Source of the DNA: Clostridiales bacterium
GTDB taxonomy: Bacteria; Bacillota; Clostridia; Christensenellales; Aristaeellaceae
Direction of reading: 5' to 3'
Length of the DNA stretch: 64,000 bases
NCBI GenBank assembly: GCA_004556155.1
Contig: SFIM01000005.1
Location: 1 to 64,000 of the forward strand
Shown here: positions 6,944 to 14,585 of the stretch, piece by piece
Position numbering within the stretch: the first letter of the stretch is position 1
Layout: each line of letters opens with the position of its first letter
Notes under the pieces: model-generated
The model's input: the letters and a program-made list of their open reading frames with translations, nothing else
The model's database searches: none
What the model was told of the DNA's origin: nothing
Made by a program: the position numbers and the translations under genes

Positions 6944-9127
6944 ATGCTGGAGCAGGTACTGACGGCGCTAAAGAGCATCCGTGCGCCCGTCGCCACAGAC
7001 GAATACGATCTGCATCAGCTGGCCTGCCAGGCATTGGCACAGGTGGGCATCGGCTGCGTGCATGAGGCGCAGCTTGCGCCCCGCTACCGCATCGACGTGC
7101 TGTGCGGGCGTGTCGGCATTGAGATCAAGCGCGGCCGGCCGACGGCCTCAGCGTTGACGCGGCAATTGACGCGCTATGCGCAAAGCGGCGCGCTGGATGC
7201 GCTGGTAGTGCTCAGTGAGCAAAGCGTCAGCCTGCCAGAGCAGATTGCGGGCGTGCCGGTGCGGCTGGTTTGCCTGTATAAGCTGTGGGGGCTGAGCGAC
7301 GCGGGCGGCGGAATGGAGCATCCGCAGGATGAAACGCTGATCAAGGCTGGTGTGGCTATGCGCTTGGCGCAGGACGCGCTGGCGTTGCCCAGGCTCGAAA
7401 GCAGCGATTATCAGGATGCGGACGTGCCGGCGTATTTACAGGATGCGCCGCCTGCCGGGCATTATTACGGCACGCTTTCCTATAATAATCGCCGCAAAAG
7501 CTGGACGGTGCGCGGCGAGCCCTGCGTGATTGAACTGTGCAAGCGCCTGTTCCCGGGCACGGACGGCGGCAAGCGCGGCGAGGCGCGTTTTACCGATCAC
7601 CGCCGCATTGTGGGTGATCTGAACTGGCTGATGCTGCGCTATCCGCTGCAAATCGCCCCGCGCAATCGGGAGCGCTGGGAAAAGGCCATCAGCGCCGCAC
7701 GGGATTATGCCGCCGCGCGGCAGCGCATACAGGACGCGCCACCGCAGATGGAGCCGCGCGCGGGCAGCTTTATTGGCACGCTGATGCCCTTCCAGAAGGC
7801 CGGGCTTTCCTGGCTGTGCGCCACACCTCGCGCTCTGCTGGCCGATGAAATGGGCCTTGGCAAAACGCTACAGGCGCTGTGCTGCCTATGTAATACGCAG
7901 GCGTTTCCGGCCATTCTGGTGGTGCCGCCGCACCTGGTGCGCAACTGGCAGGCAGAAATCGAGCGCTTTATTCGCATTGAAGGTCGAACACCGCGCGTGC
8001 ATGTGCTGCGCGGGCTGACACCCTACGCCCTGCCCGAGGCGGATATTTATATCGTGCATTATCTGCTGCTGCGCGGCTGGAAGGACGTGCTGCCCAATCT
8101 GCGCTTCCGCGCGGCCGTGTTTGACGAGGCGCAGGAGCTTCGCCGCGCTGGCAGCGAAAAGTACAGCGCTGCCAGCCTTTTATCCGAAAGCTGCGAGCGT
8201 GTGATCGGTCTGTCCGGCACGCCGATCTACAATCAGGGCGGCGAAATATGGAATGTGGTCAACATTCTGGATTACCACTTCCTGGGGGATTGGGAGTCCT
8301 TTACCCGCGAATGGTGCTATGGCTATGGCAATAACGTGGTCATCAAGCCTGACCTGCTGGGCGAGCATCTGCGCCGAGAGGGGCTGATGCTGCGCCGCAC
8401 CAAGGCCGAGGTGCTGCCCGAGCTTCCCGAAAAACGCCGGCTGGTGCAGCAGATTGACGCGGACGATATGGTTTACCGCCGGTTGATGCAGCCTGTGCTT
8501 GAAAAGCTGCGCCTGCTGCGCGCAGACGGCGACATGCCGCCCTCGGCGCGCGCGCTGCTGATGGATCAGATTTCGCTGGAAGAACGCCAGGCCACGGGCA
8601 TTGCCAAAGCGCCTTTTGTGTGCCAGTTTGTGCGGGCGCTGCTGGAAAACGGCGAGCGCGTGCTGCTGTTTGCGCATCATCATGCGGTGATGGATATTTA
8701 TCGGCAGGAACTGCATGCCTTTTCGCCCGCCTTCATTACAGGCCGTGAATCGGGCGCACAGAAGGAGGAGGCCGCCGCGCGCTTTATGCAGGGGCGAACG
8801 AACCTGTGCTGCGTATCGCTGCGCGCCGCGTCGGGGCTGAACCTTCAGCGCGCCAGTTGCGTGGTGTTTGGCGAGCTGGATTGGTCGCCCGCCGTACATT
8901 CGCAGGCGGAGGATCGCGCGCACCGCATCGGCCAGCGGGATTCGCTGCTGTGCTACTATCTGGTCAGCCCGCAGGGGAGCGACGCGGATATTCAGGAGGC
9001 GCTGGGCCTGAAGGTCAGCCAGTTCCTGGGGCTGATGGGCGAGCGTGCGCCCACGCCCGATCTGATGCAGTCCGACGCCGATTACGCGCGACGCTATGTA
9101 GAAAAACTGCTGTCGCGCGAGGTTTGA
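6944..9127 (+). CDS. SNF2-family DNA translocase with N-terminal PD-(D/E)XK nuclease-like domain
   Basis: The 727-residue protein carries a full SNF2 engine: Walker A in LADEMGLGKT (Lys307), a DEAQ Walker B variant (394-397), SGTPIYN motif III, and the C-terminal SQAEDRAHRIGQ arginine-finger motif of the family. Ahead of it, residues 20-100 contain RYRIDVL (Asp51) and IEIK (Glu60, Lys62) followed by an Arg/Gln/Tyr helix, the pattern of a restriction-endonuclease fold. A role in branched or damaged DNA handling is inferred from the domains and from ruvCAB starting 55 bases downstream. It has its own promoter; the ribosome site is weak (GGTGAG). Similar fusions may exist, so novelty is not claimed. 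Confidence 0.88.
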   Translation: MLEQVLTALKSIRAPVATDEYDLHQLACQALAQVGIGCVHEAQLAPRYRIDVLCGRVGIEIKRGRPTASALTRQLTRYAQSGALDALVVLSEQSVSLPEQIAGVPVRLVCLYKLWGLSDAGGGMEHPQDETLIKAGVAMRLAQDALALPRLESSDYQDADVPAYLQDAPPAGHYYGTLSYNNRRKSWTVRGEPCVIELCKRLFPGTDGGKRGEARFTDHRRIVGDLNWLMLRYPLQIAPRNRERWEKAISAARDYAAARQRIQDAPPQMEPRAGSFIGTLMPFQKAGLSWLCATPRALLADEMGLGKTLQALCCLCNTQAFPAILVVPPHLVRNWQAEIERFIRIEGRTPRVHVLRGLTPYALPEADIYIVHYLLLRGWKDVLPNLRFRAAVFDEAQELRRAGSEKYSAASLLSESCERVIGLSGTPIYNQGGEIWNVVNILDYHFLGDWESFTREWCYGYGNNVVIKPDLLGEHLRREGLMLRRTKAEVLPELPEKRRLVQQIDADDMVYRRLMQPVLEKLRLLRADGDMPPSARALLMDQISLEERQATGIAKAPFVCQFVRALLENGERVLLFAHHHAVMDIYRQELHAFSPAFITGRESGAQKEEAAARFMQGRTNLCCVSLRAASGLNLQRASCVVFGELDWSPAVHSQAEDRAHRIGQRDSLLCYYLVSPQGSDADIQEALGLKVSQFLGLMGERAPTPDLMQSDADYARRYVEKLLSREV

Positions 9128-9152
9128 CAAACGCGCACATTTGTTCTATGAT
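9124..9152 (+). promoter_or_regulatory. SigA promoter of ruvCAB
   Basis: TTGACA (9124-9129), 17-base spacer, TATGAT (9147-9152), starting inside the stop codon region of the SNF2 gene. It is the only strong promoter before ruvC. Confidence 0.85.
9134..9147. promoter_or_regulatory. Putative LexA (SOS) box in the ruvC promoter
   Basis: CGCACATTTGTTCT matches the Firmicute SOS box CGAACATATGTTCG at 11 of 14 positions and fills the spacer between the -35 and -10 of ruvCAB, where LexA binding would block polymerase. ruv genes are SOS-controlled in several bacteria, and lexA is present at 33392. Confidence 0.55.
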
Positions 9153-9182
9153 ATTAGCGCATTACATGTCGGGAGGCAAAGC

Positions 9183-9677
9183 ATGCGCATTTTGGGCATT
9201 GATCCAGGCTTGGCCACGCTGGGCTATGGGGTGATCGACACTCAGGGCAGCAAAATCACCCTGATTACCGCAGGTGCGGTGATTACCCCGCCGGATATGA
9301 TCACGCCCGATCGCCTGGTCAAAATTCGCTGCGATATCCGCGAGCTGCTGACGGTTTATCAACCGCAGGAAATCGCCTTTGAGGAGCTGTTCTTTTCAAA
9401 GAATATCACCACCGGCATGAATGTTTCGGCAGCGCGCGGGGTTACGCTGTGCGCCTGCGCCGAATATACAAAAGAGCTGTTTGAATACACGCCGATGCAG
9501 ATCAAGCAGGCTATTGTCGGCTACGGCAAGGCCGATAAGCACCAGATTCAGGAAATGGTGCGCATGATCCTGCATCAGGAAAAGATCATCAGGCCCGACG
9601 ACGCGGCGGACGCCGTGGCCGTGGCCATCACCCATGCCAACACGGGAATGCTGCGCGAGCAGTTCCGCATGAAATAA
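9183..9677 (+). CDS. ruvC: Holliday junction resolvase RuvC
   Basis: RuvC cuts Holliday junctions as a dimer within the RuvABC resolvasome. The 164 residues begin MRILGIDPGLATLGYGV, giving the first catalytic Asp (residue 6 of the GIDPG motif). The central FEELFF carries the Glu and the C-terminal RPDDAADAVAVAITH the last acidic pair. The start at 9183 has GGGAGG upstream; the frame extends earlier but without a ribosome site. It leads the ruvC-ruvA-ruvB operon. Confidence 0.97.
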   Translation: MRILGIDPGLATLGYGVIDTQGSKITLITAGAVITPPDMITPDRLVKIRCDIRELLTVYQPQEIAFEELFFSKNITTGMNVSAARGVTLCACAEYTKELFEYTPMQIKQAIVGYGKADKHQIQEMVRMILHQEKIIRPDDAADAVAVAITHANTGMLREQFRMK

Positions 9678-9688
9678 GGAGCATCAGC

Positions 9689-10294
9689 ATGTTTGCATAC
9701 ATGACAGGCATCGTGGCGGAAAAGGGCCACAACGAGCTGGTGATCGAGACCGGTGGTATCGGCTATCAGCTGATTTGCAGTATGAACACGGTGCAAAACG
9801 CCGGGTCCGTGGGCGAAAGCATGCGCGTATATACCTATCTGAATGTGCGGCAGGATGGGCTGGATCTCTTTGGCTTTGAATCGCGCGAGGAGCGCGAGAT
9901 GTTTCTGCGCCTGACCGGGGTGAGCGGCATCGGCCCGCGCACAGCCATCGCGATACTGGGCAGCATGCCGCTGCGGGATTTGACGCTGGCCATCCTGATG
10001 GGCGATACAACGGCCCTGTGCCGCGCGCCGGGCATTGGCAAAAAGACAGCGCAGCGCATCGCGCTGGAACTGAAGGAAAAGATTACCGACGACGAGGTGA
10101 ACGCCCTGCCGCAGGGCATGGCCGCCACCGCGCAGGCGGCGCACCGCCGGGACGATCCCGTGGCCGAGGCCATGATCGCTCTGCAATCTCTGGGCTACAG
10201 CCAGGGAGAAGCCATGCATGCGCTCAGCGCCGTCAAGGATAAAAGCGATCAAAGCGACGAGCTGGTGCGGCTGGCGCTGCGCGGCATGATGTAA
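9689..10294 (+). CDS. ruvA: Holliday junction branch migration subunit RuvA
   Basis: RuvA tetramers grip the four-way junction and load RuvB. The 201-residue protein has the N-terminal OB fold (MFAYMTGIVAEKGHNELVIETGGIGYQ), tandem helix-hairpin-helix motifs (LTGVSGIGPRTAIAIL and APGIGKKTAQRIALELK) and the flexible C-terminal RuvB-binding domain (LQSLGYSQGEAMHAL). AAGGAG lies upstream. It starts 12 bases after ruvC and precedes ruvB by 16 bases. Confidence 0.97.
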   Translation: MFAYMTGIVAEKGHNELVIETGGIGYQLICSMNTVQNAGSVGESMRVYTYLNVRQDGLDLFGFESREEREMFLRLTGVSGIGPRTAIAILGSMPLRDLTLAILMGDTTALCRAPGIGKKTAQRIALELKEKITDDEVNALPQGMAATAQAAHRRDDPVAEAMIALQSLGYSQGEAMHALSAVKDKSDQSDELVRLALRGMM

Positions 10295-10310
10295 GGGCGG
10301 GAGGGCGCTT

Positions 10311-11366
10311 ATGGAAGAAGAACGCTTGATAGCCGGCGAAATGCAAAGCGAGGATATGGAAATTGAAACCTCGCTGCGTCCGCGCTCGCTGCGCGAGTAT
10401 TTCGGCCAGCAAAAGGTAAAGGACAGCCTGTCCATCTATATCAGCGCGGCGCTTCGGCGGCATGATTCGCTGGATCATATTCTGCTCTACGGCCCGCCCG
10501 GCCTTGGCAAAACCTGCCTGGCCGGTATTGTTGCGGCCGAAATGGGGCAGAACATCCGCATCACCTCCGGTCCGGCCATCGACCGCGCGGGCGATCTGGC
10601 TTCCATTCTGGTCAAGCTGGAACCGGGCGACGTGCTGTTTATCGATGAGATTCATCGCCTTTCCCATGCGGTAGAAGAAGTGCTCTACTCCGCCATGGAG
10701 GATTATGAAATCGACCTGATGACGGGCAAGGGCCCCACGGCGCGCTCCATGCGCATCGCCCTGCCCAAGTTTACGCTGGTGGGGGCGACCACCCGCGCGG
10801 GTCAGCTTTCCGCCCCGCTGCGCGACCGCTTCGGCATCATCTTCCGACTGGAAATGTACTCGCCCGAGGAGCTTTCCCAGATCGTCAGCCGCAGCGCGCG
10901 CATCCTGAATGTGAAAAGCGATCCGGAGGGTCTGCTGGAAATCGCCCGCCGCAGCCGCGGCACGCCGCGTATCGCCAACCGCATGCTCAAGCGCGTGCGC
11001 GATTATGCCCAGGTGCGCGGCGATGGCAAGATCACCCGCGAAATCGCCAGCGAGGGGCTGAGCATGCTGGATGTGGACGAGTTGGGGTTGGATCGTGTGG
11101 ATCGTACGCTGCTGACCACGATGATCGATAAGTTCGGCGGTGGCCCGGTGGGGCTGGATACATTGGCCGCGTCTACGGGTGAGGATGCCAACACCATTGA
11201 GGATGTGTACGAGCCGTATCTTTTACAGTTAGGCTTTATCCAGCGAACGCCGCGCGGCCGCATCTGCACTGCGGCGGCCTATGAACATCTGGGAAGAGTA
11301 AAGCCCGCTTCGCTGGCCGAAATGGTGGAGCAGGGATCGCTTCTGGATCCGTCAGACGAGGATTAG
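10311..11366 (+). CDS. ruvB: Holliday junction branch migration ATPase RuvB
   Basis: RuvB is the hexameric AAA+ motor of branch migration. The 351 residues show LRPRSLREYFGQQKVK at the start, Walker A GPPGLGKT, Walker B LFIDEIHRL, the sensor VGATTRAGQLSAPLRDRFG, and the C-terminal winged helix (LQLGFIQRTPRGR). Third gene of the ruvCAB operon; queA follows after about 40 bases. Confidence 0.98.
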   Translation: MEEERLIAGEMQSEDMEIETSLRPRSLREYFGQQKVKDSLSIYISAALRRHDSLDHILLYGPPGLGKTCLAGIVAAEMGQNIRITSGPAIDRAGDLASILVKLEPGDVLFIDEIHRLSHAVEEVLYSAMEDYEIDLMTGKGPTARSMRIALPKFTLVGATTRAGQLSAPLRDRFGIIFRLEMYSPEELSQIVSRSARILNVKSDPEGLLEIARRSRGTPRIANRMLKRVRDYAQVRGDGKITREIASEGLSMLDVDELGLDRVDRTLLTTMIDKFGGGPVGLDTLAASTGEDANTIEDVYEPYLLQLGFIQRTPRGRICTAAAYEHLGRVKPASLAEMVEQGSLLDPSDED

Positions 11367-11409
11367 GCGGCCTTTAAGAAATACAGCATAAAAGGAAATG
11401 AGCTTTGGC

Positions 11410-12450
11410 ATGAAAACAAGCGATTTTGATTATCATCTTCCGGAAGAGCTGATTGCCCAAACGCCGGTAGAGCCGCGCGATTCCAGTCGCATGATGGTTT
11501 GCAACCGTAATAACGAGCGGCGCGAGGATCATATTTTCCGCGAGCTGCCGCAGTTCCTGCGTCCGGGCGATGTGATGGTGCTCAATGAAACGCGCGTGAT
11601 TCCCGCGCGTCTGCTGGGCGTTAAGGAAAGCACGGGCGTGCCCACCGAGGTGCTGCTGCTGCGCCGACTGGATATGAATACCTGGGAAACGCTGGTAAAG
11701 CCGGGCCGCCGCCTGCATCAGGGCGATACGGTATCCTTTGGCGATGGGCTGCTGCGTGCGGAAATTATGGATACAACGGACGCGGGCGGGCGCGTGGTGC
11801 GCTTTATTTATGAGGGCGTATTTGAAAGCCTGCTGGATAAGCTGGGGGAGATGCCCCTGCCGCCCTATATCCATGAAAAACTGGACGATCCTACGCGCTA
11901 TCAGACGGTTTACGCGCGCCTGGATGGCAGCGCCGCCGCGCCTACCGCTGGCCTGCATTTTACGCCCGAGCTATTGCAAAAGGTGCGCGATATGGGCGTG
12001 GATGTGGTGCCGGTGCTGCTGCATGTGGGACTTGGCACCTTCCGCCCTGTCAAGGAAGAAGATGTGGATCGTCATATCATGCACAGCGAATACTATGAGG
12101 TGTCGCAGGATGCGGCGGATCGCATCAACCGCGCGCGTCAAAACGGTGGACGGCTGCTGTGCATTGGCACCACCTCCATGCGCACCATTGAAACCGTGGC
12201 GGACGCGGATGGCGTGGTGCATCCCGGCAGCGGCATGACGGATATCTTTATCAAGCCCGGCGTGCCCATCAAGGCGGTTGATATGCTGCTGACCAACTTC
12301 CACCTGCCGCAAAGCACGCTGCTGATGCTGGTTTCGGCCATGATGGGACGTGAAAACGCGCTGGCCGCCTATGCTGAGGCGGTGGAAAAGCGGTATCGCT
12401 TCTTCAGCTTCGGCGACTGCATGCTGCTGGGCAATGATTTGCTGAAATAA
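11410..12450 (+). CDS. queA: S-adenosylmethionine:tRNA ribosyltransferase-isomerase QueA
   Basis: QueA adds the ribosyl part of SAM to preQ1 in tRNA to form epoxyqueuosine. The 346-residue protein starts MKTSDFDYHLPEELIAQTP, a standard QueA N-terminus, and contains the conserved GRRLHQGD, TAGLHFTPELL, HVGLGTFRPV and NFHLPQSTLLMLV segments. A second in-frame ATG at 11398 sits only two or three bases after AAAGGAA, too close for a ribosome site, so 11410 is preferred. No tgt, queG or preQ1 genes are in the window. Confidence 0.95.
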   Translation: MKTSDFDYHLPEELIAQTPVEPRDSSRMMVCNRNNERREDHIFRELPQFLRPGDVMVLNETRVIPARLLGVKESTGVPTEVLLLRRLDMNTWETLVKPGRRLHQGDTVSFGDGLLRAEIMDTTDAGGRVVRFIYEGVFESLLDKLGEMPLPPYIHEKLDDPTRYQTVYARLDGSAAAPTAGLHFTPELLQKVRDMGVDVVPVLLHVGLGTFRPVKEEDVDRHIMHSEYYEVSQDAADRINRARQNGGRLLCIGTTSMRTIETVADADGVVHPGSGMTDIFIKPGVPIKAVDMLLTNFHLPQSTLLMLVSAMMGRENALAAYAEAVEKRYRFFSFGDCMLLGNDLLK

Positions 12451-12459
12451 GGAAAAACC

Positions 12460-13308
12460 ATGAAAATAGCGGTATTTGGCGGCATGAACATGGATATCTG
12501 CGGGCGTACGGATCATCCGCTGCGTCTGCGGGATTCCAACATCGGCCATATTCAGATGCAGCCCGGCGGGGTAGGGCGTAACATCGCCGCACGCTTGGCG
12601 GAGAACGGCGCGAAATGTGAGTTGTTTACCGTGCTTGGCAGCGACGCGATGTCCGATACCTTGCGTGCAGATTGTCAAAAACGCGGCATTTCGCTGCAGC
12701 ATGCGCTTTGTTGTGAGGGCGGCGCGTGCGTGTATCTGTGCATGCATGACCTCGACGGCGATATGCTGTTGGCCATGAACGATATGGCCTTGACTGAGCG
12801 GTTGGACTGCGGTTATGCGCGGTCTATACTGCCTATTCTGGCGGGCTTTGATCTGTGCGTGCTGGATGCAAACGCCCCGGCTGATACGCTGACATTCCTG
12901 GCGCAGGATCTGAAAATTCCTACGCTGCTGGATCCTGTCAGCTGCGCCAAGGCGGAGCGCGTCCGCGCGGCGCTGCCGCATCTGACGGCCATTAAGCCCA
13001 ATATCTACGAAGCCCGCGCGCTGACCGGCTGCGATGCGCCCGAGGATTGCGCCCATGCCTTGCTTGCGCAGGGTGTGCAGCGGGTGTTTATTTCTCTTGG
13101 AGCGGAGGGCGTGATGTACGCGGACGCGGAGGGAAGCGGTATCGTACCGGTTCTCCAATCCACCGACGCTCCCAAAACCGGCGCGGGGGATGCCATGTGC
13201 GCAGGAATCGCCATGGCCTTGGCAAGCGGTAAAAACACACCACAGTGCGCCCAGGAGGGCATGTGCTGTGCGCGGCGTTTTTTGCTCGATATAGATCAAA
13301 AGGAGTGA
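12460..13308 (+). CDS. psuK: PfkB-family pseudouridine kinase
   Basis: This 282-residue ribokinase-family enzyme would phosphorylate pseudouridine to the 5'-phosphate. The N-terminal GGMNMDICGR and PGGVGRNIAARLA glycine motifs and the C-terminal GAGDAMCAGIAMAL anion-hole/catalytic Asp motif identify PfkB. The substrate is assigned because psuG, the next enzyme of pseudouridine breakdown, follows after six bases; the pair forms the known psuK-psuG pathway. No pseudouridine transporter gene is adjacent. Confidence 0.88.
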   Translation: MKIAVFGGMNMDICGRTDHPLRLRDSNIGHIQMQPGGVGRNIAARLAENGAKCELFTVLGSDAMSDTLRADCQKRGISLQHALCCEGGACVYLCMHDLDGDMLLAMNDMALTERLDCGYARSILPILAGFDLCVLDANAPADTLTFLAQDLKIPTLLDPVSCAKAERVRAALPHLTAIKPNIYEARALTGCDAPEDCAHALLAQGVQRVFISLGAEGVMYADAEGSGIVPVLQSTDAPKTGAGDAMCAGIAMALASGKNTPQCAQEGMCCARRFLLDIDQKE

Positions 13309-13314
13309 TTTGCA

Positions 13315-14232
13315 ATGAAAAATCTGCATGAGTATCTCAAAATTTCGCCTGCTGTGCAAAAAGCGCTGGACGAGGGTCGTCCTGTGCTGGCGCTGGAAAG
13401 CACCATTATCAGCCACGGCATGCCGTATCCCCAGAACCTGGAAACCGCCCGCCTGTGCGAGGCGGAAGCCCGCAAGCACGGCGTGGAGCCCGCTACGGTG
13501 GCCATCATCCACGGCAAGCTCTGCGCGGGCCTGACCGATGAAGAACTGGAATACCTGGCCAAGGCCGGCCCCAAGGTGGCCAAGGCTAGCCGCCGCGATC
13601 TGCCTATCCTGGCTGCGCGCGGCGCGGACGGTGCCACCACCGTTGCCGCCACCATGATTGTGGCCGCCATGGCGGGCATCCGCGTGTTTGCCACGGGCGG
13701 CATCGGCGGCGTGCATCGCGGCGCTGAGGTAACGATGGACATTTCCGCCGACCTGGAGGAGCTGGCGCGCACGCCTGTGGCCGTGGTCTGCGCGGGCGCT
13801 AAGAGCATTCTGGATCTGGGCCTGACGCTGGAATACCTGGAGACCAAGGGCGTGCCCGTGCTGGGCTACCGCACCGAAACGCTGCCCGCCTTCTATACTG
13901 ATGAAAGCGATTTCAAGGTTGATTACCGCATGGATTCTCCCGAGGAGATCGCCGCTGCCGTCACCGCTCAGCGCGATATGGGCTATCCCGGCGGCATGCT
14001 GATCACCAATCCCATCCCGCATCAGTATGCCATGCCCAAGGATGTGATCGACGCGGCTATTAACCAGGCGCTGGCCGAGGCCAAGGAGCAGGGCGTCAAG
14101 GGCAAGGCGACAACGCCCTTCCTGCTGGCGCGCGTGTGCGAGCTGACGGGCGGCGAGAGCCTGAAGAGCAATATTAAACTGGTGCTCAACAACGTCGCCC
14201 TGGGCGCGCAGATCGCCGCCGCGATGCATTGA
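13315..14232 (+). CDS. psuG: Pseudouridine-5'-phosphate glycosidase
   Basis: PsuG splits pseudouridine 5'-phosphate into ribose 5-phosphate and uracil. The 305 residues match the family in length and motifs: VLALESTIISHGMPYPQN at the start, ASRRDLP, GATTVAATM, FATGGIGGVHRG, the catalytic-lysine region VCAGAKSILDLG, and LGYRTETLPAFY. GGAG precedes the ATG. It completes a two-gene catabolic cassette with psuK behind queA, so a modified-nucleoside theme runs through 11.4-14.2 kb. Confidence 0.96.
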   Translation: MKNLHEYLKISPAVQKALDEGRPVLALESTIISHGMPYPQNLETARLCEAEARKHGVEPATVAIIHGKLCAGLTDEELEYLAKAGPKVAKASRRDLPILAARGADGATTVAATMIVAAMAGIRVFATGGIGGVHRGAEVTMDISADLEELARTPVAVVCAGAKSILDLGLTLEYLETKGVPVLGYRTETLPAFYTDESDFKVDYRMDSPEEIAAAVTAQRDMGYPGGMLITNPIPHQYAMPKDVIDAAINQALAEAKEQGVKGKATTPFLLARVCELTGGESLKSNIKLVLNNVALGAQIAAAMH

Positions 14233-14262
14233 CAAAAATTTGAATTATTTTGTAAAAAACCC

Positions 14263-14291
14263 TTGACACCAGGAAGACTTGCTGATATAAT
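14263..14291 (+). promoter_or_regulatory. Consensus promoter of tRNA-Pro
   Basis: Perfect TTGACA (14263-14268), 17-base spacer and TATAAT (14286-14291), 34 bases before the mature tRNA. Confidence 0.92.
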
Positions 14292-14325
14292 ACATCCTGC
14301 GCCTGAGAGATGGCGCGGGACGTAT

Positions 14326-14402
14326 CTGGGTGTAGCGCAGCTTGGTAGCGTGCTTGAATGGGGTTCAAGAGGTCGAGAGTTCAAATCTCTCCACCCAGAC
14401 CA
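14326..14402 (+). tRNA. tRNA-Pro (anticodon GGG)
   Basis: A full cloverleaf folds by eye: acceptor CTGGGTG/CACCCAG (14326-14332, 14392-14398), anticodon stem CTTGA/TCAAG around loop ATGGGGT with anticodon GGG, and a T-arm with GTTCAAATC. Discriminator A and an encoded CCA end at 14402. It is flanked by its own promoter and terminator, so it is a single-gene unit. Confidence 0.95.
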
Positions 14403-14437
14403 AAACGTTGGAAGGTTCATTCTTCCAACGTTTTTTT
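14402..14437 (+). terminator. Intrinsic terminator of tRNA-Pro
   Basis: Stem AACGTTGGAA (14404-14413) with TTCCAACGTT (14423-14432) followed by a run of seven T to 14437. It starts within a base or two of the tRNA 3' end. Confidence 0.92.
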
Positions 14438-14547
14438 ATGCTATTTTCCACCTTGATATTTATCCGGCTGAAAACGACGGCCATCATGGATATAACTATA
14501 TTCCGCGGGATAACTACATAAAATTTTACATAAACCGCAAATAACCC

Positions 14548-14576
14548 TTGCGCGTGGCGTGCGGGCAGGGTACAAT
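14548..14576 (+). promoter_or_regulatory. Probable promoter of tilS-hpt
   Basis: TTGCGC (14548-14553), 17-base spacer, TACAAT (14571-14576). A start site 6-7 bases further on would fall at about 14582-14583, only three or four bases before the tilS ATG. Confidence 0.5.
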
Positions 14577-14585
14577 AATAAAGCT

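Noticed and set aside
11971..14235. A 754-codon minus-strand frame opposite queA, psuK and psuG
   Set aside because: Antisense shadow of three identified genes, with low-complexity His/Arg/Ala composition.
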